Shown one piece after another: positions 44,501 to 56,500 of a DNA stretch of 64,000 nucleotides. How positions within the stretch are numbered: position 1 is the stretch's first letter; every line of letters begins with the position of its first letter. The notes beneath the pieces are model-generated. The model did no database searches, had not been told where the DNA came from, and worked only from the letters and a program-made list of their open reading frames with translations. The stretch spans positions 13,732,001 through 13,796,000 of the forward strand of contig JALJCS010000004.1 of the NCBI GenBank assembly GCA_023055355.1. Reading direction: 5' to 3'. This stretch comes from Agelaius tricolor (lineage: Eukaryota; Chordata; Aves; Passeriformes; Icteridae). The position numbers and the translations under genes are program-made.

Positions 44501-47500
44501 AGCTTGTAGAATGGACACTGACCATGCTGAAGTGTTTCCACATGTAGCTACAGAACACAAGCTATGACTGTAACTGCAGAGGGCTTTTCAACTCTAGCAA
44601 AACAAATACAAAACCAAAACTTATTTATAAATAACACTCTAACTGAAAAAATCTTCAGTTGTCTTAGATGTCTCATGAATTAATACTAGATTAATAGTAA
44701 CAGTTAAATTATTCCACTATTGATATTAGAATTAAATCACATTAAAATAGTCTCACCTCTTCTTCAACCACTGCTCTCTTCTGTGCAGACCAGTTGTAGT
44801 CAGGATAGTAAGCTATAGTTGTAGCACTACCGAAGTCACAAAGTTTAATTGTCCCCTGATTACTAATAAGCAAATTTTCCACCTTCAAAAAGATGTAGAG
44901 AAACAGATTAAAATACACGTCTTTTTTGCCCTAACACACATGCTTTTATACATATCATCTTACTTGTGCATACATATGAAAACTAATCACTTCAGCCAAA
45001 AGAATTGTTTACAGGAAAACAAAGATTTCAGACATTACTGTAGTTTTATATGGTAGCAATATAGTCAAGTTTAGAAAGGAAGCACCAAGCACACCACGAA
45101 CAGGAAACATTCCAGAGACCAAAAAATAAACCTCAGGGGAAAAAAACCAAGTAATTTCATTAGAGCCTAAGAAAATGCCATTTTTTCAGATGAGAACTTG
45201 TAGAAGCAGTGTCTTAGAATCCAAATGTTTTCAGGCATAAAACCGAACACTGTTAGCTCAGCTGCAGTAGGATGAAAGTTAGGACTGCTATAGGCAAAAA
45301 CAAGGAGGTACTAGTAGAGAAGGAGGCTGCTAGGAGACACCCATAAATAAGCAGCTGTGACCCTGTGCAGAGACAGAAAACAGCTATTTGAGAAACATGT
45401 GCTCGCTGGATAGCTCATCATCCATTATCCCTGCCTTTTTCTTCCTCATAAATTAGAACTATTGGGAAGATGTACTTGGAGTCATAATCACAACAGGACT
45501 GAAAATAAAATTTGTACCTCTGTATAAAATTACAAAAAGGTGTCAAAGTTAATTGGCTCAAAATTCTGACTTAACAGTTTTCTATGCTGCTGACCTTAGC
45601 TTAGACTGCTAAAAAGGGTAGCACAGTTAAATGATCCCTACTTGGCTCTTGGCTGTAGTAAGGCCTCTGCCTCTTGCAGCACAACAATCATTTAATCTTG
45701 TTTTGCATCCTCTGCAACATAAGACCAACATAAACCAAATTCCTGTCTTTTCCCATGTTTTAGCTCTGTCAGGAAGACACATTCCTTGAGAATAAACAAA
45801 ATGGTTCTGAATTACAGCATTAGCTCAATGTCTATGCAGCTGGCTATGAAAGAAATTGTGTATTTATTTGTAAATAGGTTTTTTATTTTTTTTTCAGAAG
45901 AGAGATGCACCTTTTCTACAAAAGCTAGGGGCTGGCATATAGAAATTTCAGTGAAGAATGGTAAACATGTCTTTGACACAACCTAAAAGCCTGTTCAATG
46001 GTGCCAAGCAAAAAAAACCAGAAAAGTGCTGTCACCAAAGCTAGGTTTATATTTATGAGCTATACTAATAGCTAACATCAAAGCTTTCATCAAGAGTGTT
46101 GAAAATAATTAACACACTTACTTCTAGAAGTGGTCTTATTTTCCTTTCCCTAAGGTAATTGAGTATACATGAACAAATTTTCCTATTTTTATATTAAATG
46201 AAATCACATCAGGCTGGATAGACATGTGTGAAATTTAGACACTATTCCAAGAATAAGAATCTCCTCTAACTTATTTTTTTATGCTAAGGAAAACTCAAAT
46301 ATATTCATAGCACAGCAGAATCTCACTGATGATGAGGGTTTCTTCATCAAAAGCATATTGGACAGGTAAAGGTGAACCCCTGTCTTCAAAATACAAAATT
46401 CAAACCCAGGTAACCTTTCAAACCTCCAAAGCTCCTAAAGGTAGAACACTTTCTACAGCATAAGCCTACAGATTCCAGGTAAAGGCTAATTAATTTAAAA
46501 AAACAAACAAACAAACAAGCAAAAAAAACCCTAATAAACAAAACCTAACCTGAATTATGCTTACCAAATTTTACAATTCAAATTAAAAACAAGCACTGAA
46601 GTACAATGCAAGTTACCAGTTCTAAAACTTACATGTTACTACACATTCTCAATGGCAATGTAATCCTTCACAAATAATTCAACATTCTTCTCCTTCAAAG
46701 CTTTACCCATTCTTTACCCATTTACTTACCCCAGAACTGCACTTCACTAGTTGTAACTGAATATTTTATCAAAAACAAAATACTTAGGCTAACTCAATCA
46801 GCAAAACATGATACACACGACTTTTCTGCCAGCTTGTTTCAGATAAGACTACAAGCAGTTTCTAAACAGCAAGCACAAGGAGAAGAAGTTGTTTGAAGAG
46901 ATGTAAGTATTTCAGTGATGACCTTCACAGTCAACGCTTACAGCAAGGCAATAGATCTAAGCACTATGCTCAAGAATCATTTTTAACATTGATCCATCCC
47001 AACAGGCTCCTCTGCTGTTCAGAAGTTCAGCCTTTATTTAAATAGTGTAACATACCTTTAAGTCTCTATGAATAATAGGAGGCTTCTGCTTATGCATATG
47101 CTGCACTGCTCTGCAGGTCTGATAAAAGATCTTCAAAACTGTGTCACAAGAGATAGGTCCTTTGGATTCTACTTTCTTTAAGAATTCCACCAGCTGTCCT
47201 GCAGGAAGTGAGAGAAATTCTCATAAGCACACAGAGAACACTGCAAATTCTGAAAGCTTGACACAAATAGACCCTTCTCAAGAAAGGCTTACAATCTTGA
47301 GTTGTATTAAATAGATTTTCTGAAAATGGCAAGTCCACACTGACTGCAATGACAAAAGAAAGAGTGCTCTAAGGAACTACTCCTACACTCTTTCCTTCTC
47401 TGACTAGTCTCAAACACAAAAAACTTAATCATTACCTCATATTTAAGACAAGATTAAACTGTAGTCTAAAAAAACCATGATCTTTATCCTAGAAAAGATA

Positions 47501-50500
47501 AGTTTGAACTCTAGCTCCACTGAACCATGCTATCTTCTACAATCATTCCAAGCTTTTAAGTTAACGAGCAACCTGCACAAAACAGCTGCCAGAAGAAGTG
47601 TGCACTAGTGGGAAAAGAAATAAAGTTTACCTTTACACAGCTCTGTAAGCAGAAGAAACTCTCCCTGCCCCGTGTCTGATTCTTCTTTTCCTATAGATGC
47701 TGCAGAGCAAAACTGGACAATGTTGGGATGACCTGAAAGTTTTTTCTGGAGATAACACATTCAAGGAAGATGACTCCCAAGTTCATTGATACTATTGCAC
47801 CCAGTAGTTCATTTGAAATATTAGATTAAAACCACAGAAAGCATAGTAGCTGCACTCAATACCCTAAGTAACACAGGGAAATACATGCCTCAGCTGTAAG
47901 AAATCTGAGAAAGGAATCTAAGGTAATGTAATAAAAAGATAAAAAAAATTTAAATCCTTATGATTATGGCTTAGAAGAAACTGGACTCAGTAACAAGGCT
48001 TGTTCTTTTTGTCTTTTGACAACGACTGCCTAGCAGGAGTAGCAGGGACATCTTCTGATTATCAGCTGCTTCTCTAGATGGGTGATCAAGAAAGGGCAAT
48101 TGTATCCTCACCTATTTTTCCCAAAGAAGTGTTAAGTATGCCATGCTTCAATTTTAAGTAATTAAGTTCAAAACAATTAGAGGTCTAAAAGGGCAAGGAA
48201 CTCCCACCATTAGTAAAAATTTCTCATGCTAAAACCTTTATCATGTTTCACTCTCAGTTCAAAAAGTTGAGGTATCATTTTTGAGCTATGTAAAGGGGAG
48301 TGCAGTATAAGTGATCCCAGCTCCTGCCAGTGGAAGTTATGCTGCATTATGCCTGTCTGTGCATACACTGAGACTCGTGCCTGTGAAACAAACGCAATTT
48401 ACAGGATTCATTCACCAAGTCCAAAGAGAGAAAAGCAAAGACTTTCTAAGTAGAACAAAGCTATTAAAAAGGGTAAGTTGGATCCACACAATTCACATTA
48501 ATCTGATCTTACGCATCTCTGCACAACCCTCTATTCAAAGCTGCAGGAATTAATTGCATTTCACAGTCTTATCTCAGAAAGTTAGCAACAAGTAACCCTT
48601 CATCATGTTGTACACCTGTTGTACACTACAAACCATGTTAGTGACCCTAAGCTGTGAAAAACATCCAAAAAACATTGAGCTCTTTACTCTTGGCAAGATA
48701 ATGCCAGAGTAGATAGAAAATTTATGGTGCTATGGTACTCTGTCCTGGAAGTGTACTTCTCATAAGTGGTGTTTAGGCTAAGATTTTGCCAAACATATCA
48801 GCAATCATAAAAAGATATGTTTGGGTAGCTTAAATTGGTTCAGTGGGTCTGCCTGCTAATTCAAAATGAGGCTGAATACTCAGAAGGGAACACATCAGCA
48901 TACCACAGCTGAGTAGCTGACTCTTGAAACAAACTGAGGGTCCAAGACAAGCCAGGCCAGGGAGAAAATATTGAATTAACTAAAATCAAGGATTTAAAGA
49001 GATTACATTATACCCTACTATCTGACATCACTGAAAATAAAGAGGACAGCAAGGACACTGAGAAACATCTGCTTGTTTCCGATGCACGTAGTCTCTGAAA
49101 TGTCTTCCTTAAAAACTAACGCTACTTCTTAGAGCCAGATGTATCCAAAGCAGAAATTATTAAACATTGAGAGTAAAAGCAAAGAGCAATAAATTCAGTC
49201 CATGTGAGGGAATTCTATTTAAAATCTAAATATCATGTGAATTTAAAAGGTCTCTTGACGACATTCACAGACTGCAAGAAAGCCCAAGTAACAATTTCAC
49301 TTCTTGCTATAAGTACATGGCAAATTCTACACTAGCTACAGAAGTTATTTGCACACACTGTATTACTGCAATTTTTGAAGAACTGAACTTTCTGTGTGAT
49401 TTATGATACCAGATTCATGACAAACCATGAACCCAGATCTGCAGAATGTCAGTCCTCCTAGGCAGTGTATGAAGAAAAACAATCTGTACAGCAATCTTTT
49501 GTGACCCAGAAATCTCAGGCAGTTAAATATGTTACAGAAAAGGATACCATAAAACAAACTTCCTGAATGATGGCTTTGTTCTTCTCCTCTTCATTAGACA
49601 ACAATCGCTAAAAAAACCAAAATAATTGAGAAGATATAGTTACTGAAACTTACAGAATAACAATGCATAAATTTTTTTTTTCACAGAATATGAAGGATAA
49701 ACTATAGTCAAAAACCTAAGGAACTGTAATGGGGCAGTAAACAAAACTGGCTTATTGTACGTTTTGACATTCTGTCATAAATAATACCCAGTTTTCCAGT
49801 TACCTGGACTATTCAGGTTTAGTGATAATTAAGCAGCTGTAACTTTTGACACACTTTAAAGTAACTGTTCTGATAGTTCTGATATATAAAGCACTAAAGT
49901 CTCCTGGCTGCAGCTTTGTGGCCTAACAAGGAAAGATTCACCTTCTGTCTGAAATATTCAGCAACAACCTTCAACTCATTCTAGACTAACTCCTCCAGAT
50001 TACGTAGCCAGGCTTTTTCAATGGTACTTGTATAATCAGTAGCAAAATTAAGCATTACTGTTTCCCGTATTACCTGGATTTGCAGTCAACATTTGACTAC
50101 AAGCAGCCTAAGCCTTCTCTACAAAAGTACCAGTTTTACAGAACAGAGGAAGTATAGTAATGGTTCACCTTTCACCTGTTACTTTTTAATGGGGCTACTT
50201 CTAGAGGACCTTTTGAACTACATATAGTATACGGCTTTGGTCACATATTTTCTTACTGTAGGATGTGGAATGAAATGGAAAAAGACAAAGTTATTACTGG
50301 TGGTATAATGCCAACTTACCTCTCCCACCCCTCCTACAAATACCCTGCTTACACCTGATTACTAGAAGTCTCTAGAAACCAAGAATGCAGAGAAGTGTGC
50401 CTAAGAAGTACCAGGCCACATGTTTAAACAATGAGTCAAAGTGCAGAGCATTATTTTTAATACTAAGGAAATTTACTCTTAAAGTAAGAAGATAGGCTAA

Positions 50501-53500
50501 ATCTGTTTCTGATGAGTGAAAAAGATTCCTGTACTCCACTTCAGGTAACTATGAAATATTCTTTTTACCTGTGCATCAAAATGTTTTGGACTGCATTATG
50601 ACTTTCTACACCAAATAAAAAAATAAAGACCAGCAGCACCTAAAAGACCAATTCCCCTGTTTGTCACCTAAGTATGAAGTGTAGGGTTCTAACTGGAATA
50701 ACCATTCTATATAGTGGGCTACAAACACCACTAATAGACTGCATTTTTCCAAGTTACTTGCTCAGTGGCATACATCAAGGACTAACTGTCATGCTAAAAC
50801 ATCAAGCTGAAAGACAGACCTTACAAACCTATAGTGAAGTAAATTAATATTACCTTCAAAGCATAATCTTTGCCACTTCCAAGATCTTGAGCTTCATAGA
50901 CAAAAGCAAAACCCCCTACAAGAAGAAGGCGCAATACATCAGTTTTAATTTCAATATTCAGGTACACCATTCTTGTTAGTATAAGATAATCAATACATGA
51001 ATTTAGATACCTTTCTAAATGTACCAAGCACACATTTTTCAGCATCTGGTCAAGACAGCTGATATTCAGCAAGAGTTCAGATATTCTATTCCTTTCTTGT
51101 ACATATGCAAAGAGCACACTGACTTGGTTATTTTCCTGTATTTTGTTAAGTCTGCCTAAGCAGATTTCTTATTAAGCCATTTTTTTTAAAGGTTCTCATA
51201 AAACCAAAATGCAGTACAGCAAATATTACCTGATAAATTCAATAAAATGTTTTGGTATTACACCGCTAACACTTTGTGTAAAAAACAATAACTAAGGAAG
51301 ATAACTGCTAAACACACACCTCCTGTTTTTAAGATAACTGTCATGTCAGAAAGCATTTTCAAGCACTGAAGCACACATAACAATAATGGTAATATTGTTA
51401 CTAAATTGTAACGTGTTATTTCATAAAATATTTCCCTTCCAACTCCTTTTGTCAAGCTATTTTCTCAAACACTTCCCTTTGCTCAAGAGCACTGTGCAAA
51501 CCTCATTGAGATAGCAGAAGTTTGAGAGTAAATAACTAGCTTAAAATACGCATTTCTACTTCAGTGATTGCACCTTATTATCAAGTACTGAAATGCAAAA
51601 CAATGGAGTTCATTAAACTTTCCAGATCTTGAGAGAAAAGCCAATGGTATCATGCCTGGTTAATTCCTACTTCATTGCACCTGCCTCACAGAGAATCCAA
51701 CTGCTGTGGCCTACAAGCTCACCTTTTACCACTATGTCCCTCTCCAAAACATCAGCTTCAAGTAAGTTTCCCATTCTGTCATTTTCACTCTTTCACCTGA
51801 ACACATTTCAGCTCCATACAACTCAGATCATTACATGTAGTGTTTGGTTTACTACTACTGCAGCACTATAGCAGAAATCATGTTTAATTCCATGGATTTT
51901 CTGGGATACCAAAGGAGTTAGAGCATGTTGTAAAGGTACTTGTAACTTTTTTTTTTTAAGCCATCTGCTGTTATTGAAAACAATTCTTAAACAAAAAGTA
52001 AAACTAGTCCTACTGTGTCATTCTTAAAAGCAGTTTCATTTACAGTTTGATGCTGCTCCCTTGAAAATGTTTTATTAAAAGTATTAAAGCAGTTTTAATA
52101 TTTGCTTTATTTATTAGCAAGCACTCTAAACTTATCCTTTAATATACCCTCAGTAGGGACAAGTTTACTGGCAAAACTTCTCCTCTGCCATAACAGTTTA
52201 CTCCAAGCCCCCCAAACAATATATTCTGCAAACATTCAGAAAAAATAATTTAAAAAGCACTTTCAACAAACACCCATACAGCAGATTTAACTGAGGCAAA
52301 TGGTAAAATGGAAGTTAAGCGAAGAACAACTTCTAGGGGTGTCTAAAGAATCTATTGTGGTGTTTTCACTCATTTTTTTAAGCTCATGTAAATGCTTGTA
52401 TGTGTTTTTAAGACAGTTTTCTGAGGATTTCTGTATGAGCAAGATCATCTTAGTATTCCCCCATACTGATCACTAGTGTAGAGATATGTACACACCCATC
52501 CCAGTTATTGCCCAGTGAGACAGGTTTTGCATTGCAGACGCATTCCAGAGCCCCACTCTCAGAAGACAGCCCAAGCCCTCCAAGGTCGTCTCAGGTAGTA
52601 TTTTCATGTTCAGAAATTACAGCAGAAGAAAACTGGGTTTATTTCTTTTCCATAGACACAAGCTCTCACACATCAAGGCTCACTACAGAGCACCACACCA
52701 TCTCATGAAAATCAGGAACTAACTCTACCTCATTTGCTTTATTAGCAAGCACTCTAAACTTATCCTTGCACCACTACAGGCCTCAGGCAGTGCTCCTGTC
52801 AGTACTTCATCACTCTCTTACAGAGATTTGAAGACACTTGCTTTTCCAACCAAGAGATTTGGATTCTCCCTCGAGTCAAACCTAGGGATCACATAATACT
52901 GAATAACTTCACTGTATTTACACAGCAAGTTGGATTTTAAACTGCTCTTTTTTATCATATCCCTGTTTTACACATCTTCACAAATTATTTTTTCAGCTAA
53001 GCAGCTTCAGTAAAATGACAGCTAGAGAAGCATCAAAATAGAGACATCAAGCACATCATAACAGTCCTTGCTACTGTAATTCACTCACTGTTAACTAGTC
53101 ACGAGAAAGTGAGGGTGTAGCTTCCTGCTTGTAACTATTTGATATGACTTGCCTACTCCCCTCCCAAATACTGACCAAATTTGTTTCCATATCAACTTTC
53201 AGTGGTTTATGTTTCAACCATAGCTTGGTTGAAACAGTATAATTCTAGCCTGGAATGTAAGTTACAATGCATTTTAACTGAAAGCTTTTCTATCAGAGTA
53301 TCAAAAAAGAAAAGATGCTCTGTTAATTGTTGCCAATCATTGATTCACAAGGTTTTGGTTTTTTTTTTTTGAAGTCCAGTCATGTATTTCTGTCCACTGC
53401 AAGTCCTAGTAACATGCTGAAATTGCCTCAAAAATGAAGGATGGCCCAAACTTAAAGATCTATACATTTTCCCACACCCTTGAGAAGCAGAGACGTAGAA

Positions 53501-56500
53501 TGTCTTCAAACTTTGAGCTCCCCTGCAAGCAGGACTTGCTACAGCCAAGAAACAACAGCTTTACAAAATAGAACTGTTCTGCACCATGTTGAAAACATTG
53601 TCTATGTTTACAGTAAAGAGAATGGAAGCTGGACAGCTGCTAGGTCAGGTGGTTTAGTTGTTCTTTAGGAATCATCTTTTTTTCCCCTATCTGTCAGCAA
53701 ATAAAACTAACAATGTTCATAGAAACTTGGCATTAAGCATTCAGTAGGCCTCTGCTCCTAGAGGTTTACAAAATAAATCCACCCAAAAACCTGGACTTAA
53801 TTAGGTTATCATTATCCTATGAATTCAGTAGCTGCAGAAACCATAGAATTGTTCCTATAAGTTTGGCAAACTGTAATACTGTTTGTTCACACTCAAAATA
53901 CTGAAGAAGCCCTGAAGTAAAGAAAAAAAAAGTTGCTTTAATTGCAGAAGTTTCACCTTGACAGAAAACAGCTTGTAACAAGTCACTGACGTATGTGGAT
54001 TCAAGTTATGACATCTATTTTTAAACTCAAAAAAAAATATTAATGTCTGCACCCATTTAAATCTGTAGCCGATTGCTATCTTTCTGACTAAGGAATTATT
54101 TTTTCATTATTTCAAAAGCTTTAGATTTAGATCAAGCAGATTGAATAATGCATTCTTTTTGTCATCATGTTCCTCTTCTCGTGTGCTTTTTTGTCAATTT
54201 TTGTTACTCAAAGGAAGCATAAGATTTCAGTACATGTGAAGAATGGTTGTTAAACGTGTGCTACAGAACTTGCTTGTTCCCCGTTTTTCACACAGTCTGG
54301 TTTATTCTAAATTGTTTGGTCTCATATAAAAAAGAAGCAACAGTATTAGGCAGGAAATCTGTGACTATTTTATTGAAGTAAAATTGTGTGGTGGTCTGTG
54401 CACTTAAGAGGAGGATCCAAGAGAGCCATGACACCTGAAGCCACCATCATAACAAGAGCAAGTAGGGATTATATGCAAAGGCCCCCACCAAAGTCCTCTA
54501 AAATCTTATCTGCAGTGAGCTACTGAAATGTCCAAGCAGGGAAAAAAACAGGATACCATATTCTAGAAGTGCTCAGTCCAGTCTGTGACATGCTTGGTCT
54601 GTTTTTGCATTTAGAGGTAGTATCAGCCAAAGAGATCATCACCAGCTCATCCCCCACTGGTTGCTGTCAGCCTCCTGCAGCAGCACACTATATTATCCAT
54701 CAGCCCAGTCCTACCCCAGCACAACACCTCTGTGAAACAACCAGGAAATTGCATCCAAGCAACCTGTGCAACAAGTCTCAGCCTAGAGCACAGCCAAACA
54801 TGGATTTGCACCAGCACTGGTGCACATTACAGAGCTGGAAGGAGCTGTGGGCTAGGGGAACAACTGAACCTGTGGTACTACATGATAGCGTGCAATGTTA
54901 AACCACAGGCACTGCTCACACCAGCTACAAAGCTGAGTGCACGAGCCCACAGAAGAGTCTGCATTGGCTGGTGACACACAGCTCACTATGGATTTGAAAT
55001 CCAGATTCAGAAAGCAGCACTTGACTTCCAGAAGGGAATCTGAAAGAACTGATCTAGAAGAAAAACAGATCCCATATTTGTAACCATGGAAGGGAATACA
55101 TGTAAGCCACAGTTGTGGATCCATGTATCAGAAGGTATCACAACATGTCCAGAGTTGAAAGATAAATGCAATTTGAGCAGCAAAATAAACAATATACTAC
55201 AGACAAATTCAAGTCTGAAGATTGCAGGAGAGGCTGGGATTTCTATATTTCACATCTATTTTACCTTTATACTCAATATACTGCAAGGCCTCTTTTAGAT
55301 GAGCTACATTGGCTAGAAAATTATATTTTCCAGAAAAAGCAAGCAGCTAGCCCAACTTCAGTTAGCAAAATAAGGAAAGAAAACAACATAAAATAAAACC
55401 ATAACACTGAGACAAACATGGAACACAAAGCAATGGTTACAGAGAAATTGTAAAGAACTGTAGAGTTAAAGCATATCTCCATTTGCTTTAAGTCATCTAA
55501 CTTGGCATCTTTCTCCTGACATTTTACAATGCCTGTGTCATATTCTGGAAAACAGTAGGCTGCTGTCAAAGTAAAGTATTAAAATACCTGCTCCAGAACC
55601 AAGAACCAAATAGTATATATGCCTCAAAAATAGCTTCCTGCCCTAACTTTCCTTTGTCCTTCAGTAACTGCTGTGGTCACTGCTGGCAAGAATTTTACAG
55701 TATCAGCAGCACAGACAGTTCTTTTAGCATTGACATCCTACTCAGTGCTTACATTTCAGTCACAACTCTGACCGTAAAGAAGCTGTAAGTCAAGGCTGAA
55801 AGCAGAACAGGAGGACATGACATCTAGTACTGTTTAAAATGTAACTTACTACATAAGAAACTGCCAGGCTTGCTCTAAGATCATACGCTGAAAGTGCTTG
55901 AGCTTTCAAGTGACAAATTATTACCCTTAAGAAGATAAAGCAGTGAAGACCTAGTTGTTGTTGTTTTACAGCTCAAAAATTTTATAAGTAGATTGCAAGT
56001 GTTTTGAAGTAGCTAATTTTAACCAATTTTTTCTTCTATGCTGATCAGCAAGATCTTAACAGAAAACTACTTAGTATCAGATAATTACAAGAAGAAACTA
56101 CAGAAAGAAACTCCAACAACCAAAAGGAGCTCTAAATAGAGTTTTGAAGTATTCAACATAAATAACATCAACCATCTCTACAAAGTTAACGGAATATTTA
56201 ACTGCAATAGTATAGAAATGTCCACATTTTAGTCTTCTGAGAGTAGCCTTCAATGGTTCTTCTGCTGGAGGAATAAAGTATTTGCGCTGATCACAAGCAT
56301 TAAGACAATCCAAATTTCTTCTAATATCTAAGTAATTTGCATCTATCAAACATATATTTTCTAAAACAGATTAACAAGCCATGTGCCAGGTAACCTACCC
56401 AAAACTTCACTGAAACTAGAAACTGCCCAAATATTTAATTCCCTGTACTCTACCAAAGTCTATGTGCACATCAAGACCAGCCTCCTGACACACATGTTTA

